A DNA stretch of 64,000 nt from assembly GCA_032622095.1 (NCBI GenBank), contig CP136064.1, positions 181,446,011 to 181,510,010 on the forward strand. Reading direction: 5' to 3'. This DNA comes from Siphonodentalium dalli. Its lineage: Eukaryota; Mollusca; Scaphopoda; Gadilida; Siphonodentaliidae. Shown here piece by piece: positions 23,792-37,700 of the stretch (positions are counted from its first letter, which is position 1; each line of letters opens with the position of its first letter). Both the position numbers and the translations under genes were made by a program. The notes beneath the pieces were generated by a model, which worked only from the letters and a program-made list of their open reading frames with translations, searched no databases and had not been told where the DNA came from.

Positions 23792-25000
23792 TCCTACGAA
23801 AAGCCGACCGCACCTGACCGCACCCGTCCGCACCTCACCTGGGCTCCGAGCGAGATGGGGCATATACCAAAGTACCAAAGTACCAAAGTACCAAAGTACC
23901 AAAGTACCAAAGTACCAAAGTTCCAATCCCCATGTCGATAGCTCGAGCGGAAATGGCATTGTTAACCCCTAACTTGCGGTCGATTCTGTCAGGTACGTAA
24001 TATAAAAAAAGGCACTCACCGCACCTCCCCTACCTGCCTGACCACGGAAAGGGGCAATATATCATGCAGCAAATTCACCTCTGCATCCATGGGCGATCAG
24101 GCAAGAAGCTATAGCTTTAGCGGAAGTGAATGTTGTCGAATTTTCTATGAATGTACGCAAAACCCCCGAAAATAACAGCCGCCCACCACACCTCGCCCAG
24201 GGGTCCGAGCGAGATGGGGCATGCACTATCGTGCAGAATAGACCTGTATGTACCAAAGTTCCAATCCCCAAGTCGATAGCTCGAGCGGAAACGGCACCAT
24301 TAACACCTAACTTGCGGCCGGTTAGGTCCGGTACGCAAAATCCAAAAAGCACCGACCGCACCTCTTCTAGTTGCCTGACCACGGAAAGAGACATAATATC
24401 ATGCAGGGAATACATGTACCACTCTGCGGCCATGTGCGATCGGGCAAGTCGCTATGTGTAGTGGAAGTGAATATATTAACCCATACACTGCTGTCGAATT
24501 CGCTATGAAAATAATACCGCCGACCGCACCTCCCCATGCAGGGGTCCGAGTGAGGTGGGGCATGCAGTATCGTGCAGAATAAACCTGTATGTACCAAATT
24601 TCCAATCCCCAAGTCGATAGCTCGCGCGTAAACGGCACCGTTAAACCCTAACTTGCGGCAGATTCCGCCATGCAGGTACGTAAAATAAAAAAAAGGCACA
24701 AACCGCAACTCCCCTAGATGCCTGACCATGGAAAAGGGACATCATATCATGCAGCGAATACTCCTCTGCATTAATGTCGGACAAGTCGCAAGATGTAGCG
24801 GAATTGAAAATATTAACCCATACGCTGTTATCAAGTTCGCTATGAATTCTGTACGCAAGATCGACGAAAATAACACCAACCGATCGACCGTACCGCCACC
24901 GGGGACCGAGCGTGATGTGGCATGCATTATCGTGCAGAATAGAACTGTATATGTATATAACCAAAGTTCCAATTCCCCATAAACATGCCATTAGATATAG
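23792..25000. repeat. Diverged tandem array of ~350-bp units
   Basis: Four units carry the word GGGGTCCGAGCGAGATGGGG (with changes) at about 23839, 24199, 24540 and 24900, a spacing of 340-360 bp. Each unit also has ACCAAAGTTCCAA, AAGTCGATAGCTCG, CTTGCGGC and TGCCTGACCACGGAAA in the same order. A single fold-back member lies at 1054-1411. Overlapping frames on both strands (up to 123 codons) come from this repetition and are not genes. Confidence 0.85.
23865..23921. repeat. 8-bp microsatellite (TACCAAAG)n
   Basis: Seven near-perfect copies of TACCAAAG lie inside the first unit of the ~350-bp array, expanded from the single ACCAAAG present in the other units. Confidence 0.95.
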
Positions 25001-25583
25001 ATATACAAAGAATCAATTTCAAGTTTCCTTCCAACAGCCATGTTGTTCATCTAAAATAAAAATTTACCTCACACACTGTATAGCTCCGGTCTAGATGTTG
25101 CATCCATTATACTTGTAACATTTCAGAATGATTCGCTAATATATTCTGGCTAGAGTGTGTTCAGATATATTCAAAGTTATTAAAAAGACAAGATGGCCAC
25201 TTGAGACCATGTTTTTTTCAACAAAATTCGGAAAGGTTTACATACGGTGATGAAAATATCAAAACCCAATTAAGATGACCGTAAGTGGCATGCAATGTGT
25301 CTCATCAATACGCGTTCAAATTTGCTAACTATCATTTAGATTGCATCTCAATCATGCCTGTAACATTTAATAACGATTTGCTCATTATTTCAGGCGGTAA
25401 TTAAGTTGTGAAATTTTCAACGAAATAAATGTGTGCATGGCAGTGTCATATTATCTAAATATGCGATATTGTGTTCGGTGATGAAATAAACACAGTCAGT
25501 CAGTAAATGGCGTGTCTGCAAAAGCTGATATAAAGCAACCCCACTATATGCCAAACTTACCTGACAAATTTTCTACATTTCAG
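25001..25583. other. SLC6 intron sequence before the first visible exon
   Basis: Non-coding sequence ends in a pyrimidine-rich tract and AG at 25582-25583. The acceptor is in phase 1, so an upstream exon must supply the first base of a Gly codon. Confidence 0.7.
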
Positions 25584-25715
25584 GTGCTTTTCTCCTGCCG
25601 TACCTTATCTTCATATTCCTTGGAGCTTTTCCGGTCGTATTCCTCGAGACGTCCGCATCTCAGTTCGCCAATCTCGGTCCAGGCAAAGTATGGGAATTAT
25701 GTCCTCTTTTCCGAG
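25584..25715 (+). CDS. SLC6 exon: end of TM1 and TM2
   Basis: Acceptor ...TTTCAG at 25583, donor GTTTGT at 25716. It encodes fragment residues 1-44, from (G)AFLLPY to CPLFR, with a split Gly on each side (phase 1 both ends). It includes Tyr7 (Cl- ligand position), Glu22 of TM2 and the intracellular loop [14 protein letters not shown]. The SLGQ motif of most relatives reads SASQ here. Confidence 0.93.
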
Positions 25716-28700
25716 GTTTGTATATGTAGTGAACAAAGGAGGTTCAATTATATTGGTTCCAAAGTTAATTTTGATACTACAAAAGGCTGTTTTCTAAAAG
25801 CACAGACTAGTCAGACTAGTTCTCAATAACGTCACAATCGTGACAACCGTGAGCGGTCATCAGAGACTAAAATAATCAACCGTTGTCCGCTATTCGGCGA
25901 GTTAGTAGGGGTGTGAGGAATTATGTTGTGCTTGTATATACTCAGTCTAAGTGAACCCAAACCCAATCTTATCTGGATGGTCAGTTTACTCATCAAGTCG
26001 ACATTGTGTAGCTAGACTGGTCATGTCACTCCACTGAGTCATTTGACATAAAATAGTGTGCTTCCGGTGCATCAAAAACAAGAGCATTTGCATAGATATT
26101 GTTGATGGTGGAGTGCATCTCATTTGCATATCACCCAGTAACACAGGACCACATGTCAACAGCTGCAAAGAGAACAACAATTGGGTTATTGTTCTTTCCT
26201 TATCTGCACTTCGCGTCTCACCAAGGTCATCCATTTACCCCGCCATACTGGACCCATACAATGTAAACAAATAGAAGCCTATATATGCACACTAGTGACC
26301 ACATGTTCTATCTTATCAAATGCTAGTCGTGTGGCACGTACACAAGTAGATTTGTATAATATTTGAGTGGTGGGGAAATCGTGTAATTGTAGCTTAACTG
26401 CAATATGTTGAATCATTGATAACTTGCGTACAGCATTCAATATTGAGTTGTTCCGTGATGATATTCGTCGTATATTTTACGAACATGCATGTAATAAAAT
26501 GGTGAATTTAATAAAGAAAATCCACAAATTCCCAGCGTTAAACATGAAAAATTACAGGCCCAGCCACGGATGTGGACTTAAATGTGTGTGTTTATCTGCT
26601 ATTTCCAGGTGTGGGAATCGCCCAAGTGCTAATGAATTTCATCGGCAGTATTTATTATGTTGTTATAATCGCCTGGGGAATCTTTTACTTATTTTCGTCA
26701 TTCCAATCAACATTGCCATGGGCAACTTGTGACAACGAATGGAACACCAACAACTGTTACCTACGTATGGGCAGTGGGGCGAATCTAACGACAACGATGA
26801 GTCCGGACACCACATCGTTATATACGACGTCGACGCTACCAGGAGCAAATAGTTCTCGGCGGACTCCGTCAGAGGAATTTTGGGAGTATGTGTTATTAAG
26901 ATATAGATGATATAGACGAGTTTCATGAAATCTTATATCCCAACATAACGAGTTCAAAATATTGTATATCACATGAAAAAAACTATAGCTTCATGCCTTT
27001 TTCACAAATCAAAATCTTTAAAAGAAGCTGAAAAATGCGCGTAAAATGCATTCATGCACGGCGTTGGCTGGGACGCTTCACAACCGTATACGACAGTATT
27101 GCGCGCTCTGCATTGCGGCGAAACATATAGTCCCCCCATTTGCCTCTTTGCTTTTGTGCCTATTTTAGTTAGTGCAACGAAGTTCGACAATAATTGAACA
27201 ATTATGAACAAAGCAACCTTTTTTGCAATGTCTGGTATTGGCGTCAAGCGCGGCTTTTCCAAATAGTATTAATCCGCACGGTAATTTACTTGACACGATG
27301 CCAAGTATCCCAGGAAGCACGCGGCGATTGCCCACTATAGTGAGAGATAACAAAACGTGTAATGGATTTTTCAATGATATAGGGGTTTCGTGCCGTGGTG
27401 TCAGGCAAATGTTTTCCATGGAATCACTTTTTCCAATTAGTTGTGGACGGCGCAAGGATACATTTAACGAAAGCGGAGCTTGAGTGAAGTGTGACTATGC
27501 ACCGTCCACAACGAGTGCGATACAATATTCTAGATTATGATGCAAGTTGTGTTCTGTATTTATTCTTTGGACACCGTTGTATCATATAAGTTTAATCCAT
27601 GACTGTGTATATGTGCATCACCCGGATCGAATCGTTGACGTTATTATGATGTACGTCATCTCCCTTGGCAACATCATCAACTCGAAGTAGTTCCGGCTTG
27701 TATTCCATTTGTGCATGGTATATACAACCGAATAGCGAACCTTCGGAATAGTGGACCTTCGGAATAATGAACCGTCGGAATAGGGAATCTTCGGAATAAT
27801 GAACCTTCGGAATAATGAACCTTCGGAAATAGATAACCCTACCCCGACAGGCCAATGCCGATGCACAGATCATTACCGATGGCGTACTTTATGCGCCAAA
27901 GATACGCTTCAGTTTATGCCTCAAAATCACACGTTTTCACGAGACTTAAATTACAATAATGCCAGTTCTAGTAGCAATGGGTGGCACAATCAAAGATGAA
28001 ACTTACACGACACAATGGTGTGTAATAAATGCATGTCACATCGTAATCTCAAATATTATATCGAACTCGTTGCGGACGACGCATTGTTCACATTCGAGCT
28101 ACGATCTCGTGAAAATTATATAACCTTAATTGCGCCGCCGGCAACTCATTCCATAGATTATTCTCGATTAAAGGATTACACCGGTGTATTTTTTCTGAGT
28201 CATTATTGTTGTCCGTTAATCCATTGAGCACGTTGTCGAAAATCTTTTTGTGATAGGCCGCCCGTAACTTAAGTTAATATTATAGTATGTATTATACAGT
28301 CTGGATCGTTGATCTTCCTTCATATGACGTCACACAGTGTCAAACTTGAAAGGCTGTCACAATTTTCTTGTATCTACTAATTCACACTGTCCAATCGGCT
28401 CGCGGAATACCAGTGTGAACGTCAGAATACCAGTGCTGTACAGGAGAATATCAGTGTTTTTAAGCGATATGATGGTACCATAATTAGAACTGGACGGCTA
28501 AATAACAAGACAAAAGACAATGGAGATGTATATACGATCAATTTTGCATTTACCCAGTGGAGGGGTCACCTGTTGATGTTCAGTTCGACTATGGGCGATC
28601 TGGTCTTTGTTTAAAGCAGAAAAATAGGGTGTACAAACTCGTAGGGGGAGGTAAAATTTTGCCTCTAATCGGTATTCTAGTGCGTTTTGTTTAATTCCTG

Positions 28701-31700
28701 AGCATAACTTGCGGAATCTTTTATAAAATTCCGACAGCGGAATCTATTGGCAAAACGTACACATAGAAATCACTGGTGTGTATCAGTTTGAAATACATGA
28801 AAATAAATCGAAACGAGGGGCGGTGATCACAGAAAATGGCACGGCGAACTACCAGTGCATGCCAACGAGGGCTACCAGTGCCAAATTTTCTTAGTGAAAG
28901 GTTACCGGTCAATGTGACTCACATTGACCGGTAACCTTTCACTACGATTTTCTCACTCAAAGGTTGATTAATTCAATGAAATTCCAGTTAGCTATGCGTT
29001 AATCTATTTATTGAAGATTTCATGGGCAAATATCATAGATAAAGTTGTCATTTAAACCCAAGTTTTATGTTCAAATTATTGAGGCAGCTACTAGCATTAT
29101 ATCCATGGATGTCTTAAAGTTGCAGTATGTAACCATTATGACCGCGTTAATTGCTTTCGACGTTTGGTTATACTGAACTATGGCTGGGCCATGCACTCTT
29201 GGCGGGAACACAATACCTCCGATTTTGTATCCGCATTTAGAAGCTTTCTGGTGTGGTGAATGAGGAACCTGCAGTAATATAGTTTTTTGTAATAATTTGA
29301 AGGATTAGTTGTTTTAACGGAATTCTGAGATGGTGCATTCATGTAAGCAATATATTTTATATTATAATATTTATATTTATGGCTAATAATATGATCTTGG
29401 TGGTGTTACCATTTCTGACTATGGTTTTCTTGTTTGCAAATGTTGAACATTAGTTTGAATCCAATTGACATGGAACTAACTCAGTGCCAATACCGAATAA
29501 AGGGAAATTTAAACTCTTGTCGACTAAATTGTTACTTTATGTTCCACTAATGTTGAGTATCACCGTACTTAAAATTTCGAACTTTCATATCTTATACCCA
29601 CACATGTACCATTCTAGATCGATTGTGTCCAAAGCTCAAACCGAATTTAAAACGTCCCCGACATATACCCGATATAACTTACCATATAAAGAAAATTTGG
29701 CACTGGTAGCCCTCGTTGCCATGCACTGGTAGTTCGCCGTGCAATTTTCTGTGATCACCGACCCTCGTTTCGATTTATTTTCGTGTATTTCCAACTGATA
29801 CACGCCAGTGATTTCGATGTGCACGTTTTGCCAATAGATTCCGCTGTCGGAATTTATAAAATATTCCGCAAGTTATGCTCAGGAATTAAACAAAACGCAC
29901 TAGAATACCGATTAGGGCAAAATTGGACCTCACCCTACTAGTTTGTACATCCTATTTTTCTGCTTTAAACAAAGGTCAGATCGCCCGGAATTGAACTGAA
30001 CATCACCGGGTGACCCATCCACTGGGTAAATGCAAAATTGATCGTATATACCTTTCTATTGTCGTTTGTCATGTTATTTAGCCGTCCAGTTCTAATTATG
30101 GTACCATCATATCGCTTAAAACACTGGTACAACACTGGTATTCTGACGTTCACACTGGTATTCCGCGAGCCGATTGGACAGTGTGTAATTGTTTACACAG
30201 AAGCGGCTGGACCCTCGGGGCCGAAAATGTGTACATATGGGCAATTTGTCCCAGGATCTTATTAGATAGGCCCAGTTGACATCAGATGTCATAAAAGGCC
30301 ACTAATAATTAATTAAATTAAAATTAGCTGTGGAAAGTTAGATAAACCAAACTATCAAAATAAAAATAATAAAATTGATGTAATCAATGCTGGAGATAGT
30401 GTGCTAGGTATTTGCAGAATGAGATCACCAGAGGGTGAATGTACTGATGCTATACACGCACAGCGGCTAGCAACATCAAATTTACTCTCATCTGCAGAGG
30501 ACCTCATTCTGCTTATGCCTCATTTTCTGAGAAGTATATATAGTCTCAAATTAACATGGTTTTTATTTATATTTGTTCTATATCGCCTAATTTGCAGAAG
30601 ATACACTGCATAATCGATGTGACTAATGGGTGAACATCACAACTTCAACTGGGGAACTTCAATCTGATCATATATAGGTCTCTCATAGCAGTTGAGTCCT
30701 AAGCAGAATTAAGTTCCCAGAGTGTGAATTTTGTAACGGTAGCCCGCCGTGTGGGAGCGTCACTAAATCCACCCTCTGGTGGACCATCTCCAAGTGACAG
30801 GCATTTCCACACTTGGCTATAATGTCGTGATGGCTTCCGATAATTTACAGTTATAAAGTGCTGAATAAGACGGGCGGTATAGAGGACATGGGAAGCCTTC
30901 GATGGGAGTTAGTGTTGTGCCTGATCGGCGCATGGGTCATCGTCTACATCACCGTTATACGTGGTATCAAGTCGTCAGGAAAGGTAAGTGGAGTGTAGAA
31001 GTTGTGAACTGCAGCCACCAGTCCTGTTCACCTCTGGTTAAATGGTCATGCCGTATTGTTATGATGCCTGTAGGACAAATGACCGTTATTTTTCCTAAAG
31101 TTGCCATGTTTGCGGTGTTTTGAGAAAAAGCTAATGTCTGTTTGAAACATTGATACACATATATATTTTAAATATGTTAAGAAGGAGGTAAAGTGTAAAA
31201 AATACACTTGAATGGGGAATTCAGTGTTAATTTTTTAGAAAAGATTGATCAAACCTTAGAAAGTTCAGGTGACAATAGCATACCTTTTTGGAAAGTTTGA
31301 AGACACATATAGTGACAACGCGAAGCGGAATTTTGATTTTCATCCCATGTTGGATATTATTGGACATTATTAAAAAGTAGGTCACCATTGTTTATCATTG
31401 TTTATAATATTTCCATCAAATGTCACAAAACAAAACATAAAATGAGAAATATGCTTTGCGTTGTATATTAGTCCAAGTCTTCTCGTACTAAAACCGGCTA
31501 AGATATTGGGATGGAGGTGCCTGTCTTTAGTCCGAGTTCCAGGCCCATGCATTCTTATGACACGACTTAAGCGTTTGTGACCCGCTCAAATAAAACCACA
31601 ATTATATGAAATAAAATATCACAATTGCGACAATAAACGGATATTTTCCGCAGAAGACATGCTATTTGATCTGAAACCCACATCAGTTGTGAATTGAAAG

Positions 31701-34700
31701 CGGTAATTTAATGCGAAAAGAGACATTTACCGCAATGTTTACAAATTTTTAAAAGTATGCGAACTCAGTTGACCTCGCGAACTGTGTTCGGCATTTTCCG
31801 TTGAAAATATTCCGTAGATTTTCGACTGACCACGCAAATTACGATGAATTCTCCATTGTAATCGTAATTATGTGTGTCAATAAATAAAAAATAAATAGAT
31901 TAATTAAACATTGAAGATATAAATGTAATACATTAAATAAATTACGGGGAATTACATCCCTCTCAAAGTTTAAAACAGTGTAAACACAACGACCATTAGA
32001 ATAAATAATATGGTGCTACATTTCCCACATTTGGTGGACTTCAGCGAAATTAAGATATATACTAAGCGAACAGAGCAATATACAGTCTGGGTGAACGTCG
32101 ACTCTATATTTGAAATATAGAGTCTGGAGCTAATCTCGCCAAAACCATTTCCATTCAGCGAAGGGCTTCCCCAAAATGACGTCACGGCTTTTTAAAAATA
32201 CATCGATGATTGACAGGTGTCCCCACCTGTTATTTGTTGTGCTTCGCCGACTCATCAACCCACAGAAGGCCTGTGTCGCGACATAAACTTACAGAAGATA
32301 ATATTTGTCGTGTGTGCGACTATTCTTTTTCGGGAGATGAACTCGCTGCATCAACGGGAAAGCTGCATCCGAGAGCAAAAAATAAGGTCGTCATCAAAAA
32401 TGATGCTTTAGAACTATTTAAAAGCATAAAATTAAGTCATTTCCTCGGTGTTTGACTTTCAGATGACTTTTTTACGGCAAATAATTTGATTTGCAAACCA
32501 TGTTACAATAAAGTAAATCAAATACACGGACATGAGTAAAGTTCTATTTATATTTATGGGAGGCCAAGTTGGTACCACACGCAGGCCTACTAGTATCTAT
32601 CAGGTCCAGCACATACTTCAAATTAATCGGAATCGTACCGAATATATAATTTCGAAGCCATTTTTTCAATCTGTCTCTGTTGTATTTGCAAGCCTCGAAA
32701 TCCGCTCTGTTATTATATTTAGAGGTGACATTATTGGAGTCTCCGCCCACTAACACTTGTTTATTAACCCATACGGTTTCATTGGACGGAAAATAATTTA
32801 CGCAATCAATCAGATTACGGAATCCCGAGGACTTGGAACTGAGATAGCGATGTTATCCGTCAGACCTTATATTCAATGTTGTAATGAATATTTAGGTATG
32901 AGTTTACTCAGACTGAGCAATATACTGCTCTTGTTAAGCACACACAAAATCAAACAAAATTTGTATAAATTTTTAACCTTAAGTTTGAAAAGTCCCACTA
33001 AAACGGAAGAACTATATTTCGAAACTGTGTGATTCGGTTCTCCGATTATTTTATCAACACAAAAGTCAAAATGCACATGGATGAAAATCACACGCATGGC
33101 AAGTCAGACACAAGAGTTCTAATTTGCTCCAATTTTGACAAGTTGCTTGCGAAAATTGTCAACAAAACTACCTTTCTGATCCTCCATTATGTCATTAAGT
33201 TTTTAGTGCGGGAATTGTTCTCAAAGCACATTGGAAACTGGACTTTGCGGCGATCGGGTTTCGCTATTTTGTTCGGAAAACCCCGCGCTATATATAGAAA
33301 CGGAAACTAGAATACTCAGAACAAACACCGGACAATGCCGAAGTTCTTCGGAACCTGAGTTCGGCTTTCAGTTAAGTAAACAAACAGAAAAAACAGCGAT
33401 GTTGGTGACAATCAACCGGAATATTCTATGCGTAATTTAACATGAAAGTTAGATTATTATACACCATTATGACCATAAGATGTCTGTCTTTCCGATGTAT
33501 ATAGCATCATGTATTGATTCATTAGGTAAATCGAGTAAAATACACCACAGATTCCCGCCACAGATCGTGGGCGTAACTCGTGTGATAGGATTGGTATGCA
33601 AGCGGGCTTGGACTAAAAACAGCAAATCGCCATCCCAATATCTTAGCTGGTTTTAGTACAAGAAGACTTGGACTAGTTGTATATATGCTCAAACATTCAA
33701 ACAAGACATGTATCATTCTACGGTTTGTAAATATTGAGTAATATATTGTCTTGAAAATTAACACTGAATTCCCCTTTTCAATGTTGCCACATTACCTCCC
33801 TCTTGATAATGGTGGCATTAGAGTCTGCAAAACGGCAGGGGTAGCCACATCAAGTATGGCTTTGCAACAACCAACATCGCATATTGGAATAATTTACTCC
33901 ATGAACGGTCGATTAAAATGAGACTTGGTGTGATTTGAATGAGACTGGGGAGACATACTCTTTAAACAATTTGATGCTAATAATCAATATCGTACTTATA
34001 TGCGAAGGGTGATGATTTAATATGCATGGGGTGGTATCAAAACCGCTGACAAAACAAAAGGAGTCCTCTCCAGTCTCCGAAAATGGACAGTAGTATAAGA
34101 AATAATAAAACATTTCCCGTATTACCTTTCAGGTTATGTATGTTGCGGCGACTCTTCCATATTTACTACTAACAGTCCTATTTATTCGCGGACTCTTTCT
34201 GCCCGGTGCAGTGGATGGTCTTGTCTACTTCTTCATTCCAAAATGGCACAAGCTTGGTCAGTTATCAGTAAGTATATTTCGCCAGAAAATTGGTGGCCTA
34301 AAATGTTATAAACAAGTGTTACATGTATCAAACCAATCACAACTATGACAAGTTCCCCCATATTGTTCCATGATATTGCCCTAACAATTTTTATCTTTCT
34401 TTTTTTCTTACATTCTTTAACAATGTTTATAATTTTTTATTATTATTTCTTACATTCTTTAACAGAATTTTTTTTTAAATTGTCATTTTCTTGCATTTGT
34501 TTTACAATTATACAAAATACTATAAATTTTGTTAGGCCAATATATTCTCCCGTCCGTATATAACAAATTAGACGCTCTCTGTCTTATATATATTCGTCGC
34601 ATATAGGCAGATTTGAATGAACTTTGGTATGCACATAAACTACTATGGATGGGCGAATATTCGCATGCATATAAAATATTTTGAAAATGTACAGGCATGT

Positions 34701-37700
34701 CCTGGATCACTTCCAGATTGGAGGTATCGAATTTGAACTATATTCTATCAAAAACATGGCCGTTGGCAGCCAATTTGGATTTTAATCTTTGCATCTCTAA
34801 ATTCTTCAGCATGCCCTACAGCCAACATATTTCTTCCAATTGATCCTAAACTTCACATCGCTCTTCGGGTCGAACTATGGTATTACTTAAACATTTAAAC
34901 TTTGCATATTCCTTTTCTGTACTGTATGACATTACTCCCTCTGCAAGTTGAGCTGGTGTCTTTGACACTTTCATTTAGCTCAACTTACCATAGGTTCTCG
35001 TCCGTGTGTCCGTCAACATTTCCTTTGGCTAACCATACAGGTCACATCCTTCATCCAATCATCACCAAACTTCATATGGATCTTCGGTGTGACCTTAGAT
35101 GGTAGCACACCGCCCCGATTGGGCCCCGAAATTCGTTTAAAATCCTGACCGCCAGCAGCCATCTTGTTTTCAAATTTGTTTCCCTATTCACACCCTACAT
35201 CCTGCATGGATGAGAATGGTTTTAAAAAGTACAGGCATGTTTAGGATCACCTCGAGGTTGGAGCTATCACAATTGAATAATTTAGATGAAAAACATGGCC
35301 ACCGGCAGCCATCTTGGATTTTACTCGATGCATGACTAAATCCTTTGGCACACCCTATACAGACCACATTTTTAATTTCGTTAAAACATAGCCACCAGCA
35401 GCCATTTTGGATTTCACATTTGAATCCATCGGCACACCCTGCAGCCCACATTTATTAGATAAATGTTTAAATTAATATGATATCATCTACACAATACCTT
35501 AAATACACTTTTTTACTTTATTTTCTTCTTTATGATTATATTAACTGCTCAGCATACAATTAACCGCATCTCCAAGTTGAGCTACAATGTCATTGGCACT
35601 TTAATTACGCCATTTTTGGTGTATTTTGCGAAGCTTGCTGTTCTGGCGATGCCATAGGAGCTGTGGGGAAATGTGATTATATTCGTACTAAGCTATTTAC
35701 GTACCGGTTAGACTTTTTGCAGGATGTATGTACTCGAAGATGTATTTTCGCGGATGTATCATTGTTGTAGTATGTAACTATTATGATCGCGTTAATTGCT
35801 TTCTATATTTAGGCGTGAAAAATGGCTGGGCCACTCTTGGAGATTTTATTGCGTATAAACACAGTATGAATCTCTAAGAGTACAACCATCTATAACGCTT
35901 TCTTACGACACATGCTTTTATAAATCCACTTGTGTTGTACTTATCAGCCAACCCTGATCTTCATTTTAAATGCTCTTTGAGCTCGAAGACATTCCATATA
36001 TTATTAGGAATACTCTTTTAAAGCAGTTGAAAGTTTTTCTTGCTTTCTAATGTACGTCAAAACTGTATACGCCTTGATAATTGCATTGAATTACACATTG
36101 AAACCAAATCATGACCGATAGCATGCATGTTCAATTATGCGGTCTAAAATGATAAAAACTAAAACTCAACCTTTTGGTTTTTCACATTGGAAACACCCTT
36201 TTGTGGGCCCTTTAGATTACTTTGCATGGGGTGATTTAGGACACTAGCCCAGGGTAGGCATCTTCCGCTAATATAGCCTATATATTGTATTTCACTATAA
36301 ATGAAATATGTCCAGTTTTGTAATTAGGAGAAAGTATAATTTTTATTATCCTTAAATCCATCATTATAGCGATGTTGTAATATTTGTTTTTATTCCACAC
36401 CCATTGACGTGATGCACATGTATTCAACGGAATCCCAGCCATTGAATACATATTAGTGTATACCTCTAGTGGAATACAAGCCGGAACTATTCTTGTTGAC
36501 GTTGTCGCCAAGAAAGATGACGTACATTACGTCGACCATTCGCTTCCGGTGATTCCCCATAATTACTGGTTATTTGTCAGACTTAAATCACAATAAATGT
36601 GGCTATAGTAACAATGGAGGTGACATTCATTGATTGAACTTATCTGACTGAACGGTGTAGAATAAATACAGAACACAACTTGCATCATAATCTCGAATCT
36701 TTTATCGAACTCGTTGCGGACGGAGCAAAGTTATATTTCGCTCGAGCTACGCTCTCGCGAAATATATCCTTGTGCCACCCGCAACTCATTCGATAAAAGA
36801 TTCTCGATTAAGATGCGCGTTGTGTTCTGTCTATGTATTCCCCTTGGTGGTGTACGAACTCAACCCGTCAACTCAACAGTGTAAACACGATAGATTGAAT
36901 GTAGACTAAAGGTCGTATTGCGAAGCATCGGGAGTTTATTTAATCCGAATAGTAGATCTTGGTCCGAATTTAGAGGCTTTCTGGTTTGGTGAAAGAGATA
37001 CCTTCACGGATAAGCCGTATATAATTGTTGTAATAATTTGAAGGATTAGTTTTTTCCCCCACAACCAGGTGTGGATAGAAGCTGCTGTCCAGGGGTTCTA
37101 TTCAACTGGAGTAGGATACGGAGCTACTGCTACTCTAGCTAGCTATAACAAATTCCACAACAACACCCAAAGGTATGTTTTGTAAAATAGTCCACTCTTA
37201 AAGCTAAAGCCACTTGGTGGTTTGCGCTCCAATATACACCTAATAATATTCTCTTTTGAATTTTTCCCGGTATCGATAGGTCGATAATTACTGAAAACTA
37301 TCTTTCTAGGAGCATTATATGTCCCAGAAAGACGCATTTAAGTCATTTAAGTTATTCCACTTTATGGTCGTGAAGTATGTGCCTCTGACATGAATCTGAA
37401 CAATCTTAAACCGTGCCGTGTGAAACAACGCACATACTTTTTTGTAAATATGCTCTTGGGCTGAATCGTATGGAATCGATTCACGCGGTGCGGGCAGAAC
37501 TTGGTAGATATCCTAATGTGTATGAAGCTATATTTCGTGCAGTTAAGTATGCAATACAATCATCGACCACAGACCAAGAATATCTTATTTACAAATCTGC
37601 TAATGTATCAGAAGATCGTATTATACCAGATAAATGGTTGTTTGACTCAGAAGTCCCTAAATAAAGAATTTTTCGATAGGGTGATAAAGCCTTGAAATCA

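Larger units (their letters stand above)
28377..30190. repeat. Long inverted repeat: ~510-bp arms, ~800-bp spacer
   Basis: The left arm (28377-28890) and right arm (29690-30190) are inverted copies. They share CACACTGTCCAATCGGCTCG, GATATGATGGTACCATAATT, TAAATAACA, TGCATTTACCCAGTGG, GCAGAAAAATAGG, CGGAATCTATTGGCAAAACG and ACCAGTGCCAAATTTTCTT. I estimate identity at roughly 85-90 percent by eye. The spacer holds a perfect 53-bp palindrome and a 330-bp dispersed repeat (29112-29440). Both arms can be read as protein fragments in the same direction relative to the arm, with DSGIYWQNV and TANYQC in the right arm (minus strand). The arms may descend from a duplicated coding exon. Intronic to SLC6. 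Confidence 0.9.

Noticed and set aside
23771-23959. Minus-strand frame with a repetitive WYFGTLVL protein
   Set aside because: It is the (TACCAAAG)n microsatellite read through; neighbouring units of the array lack it.
24062-24991. Several overlapping frames of 76-123 codons on both strands
   Set aside because: All lie in the ~350-bp tandem array, and their similarity to each other is explained by the DNA repeat.
26886-26910. Read-through of the TM3/EL2 exon as the true end of an SLC6 protein
   Set aside because: A strong GTATGT donor at 26886 joins in phase to [14 protein letters not shown] at 30851; read-through would remove TM4-TM12.
27165-27483. Overlapping frames of 86-96 codons on both strands in the TM3-TM4 intron
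   Set aside because: No domain is recognised and the region runs into the fold-back repeat at 27429-27577.
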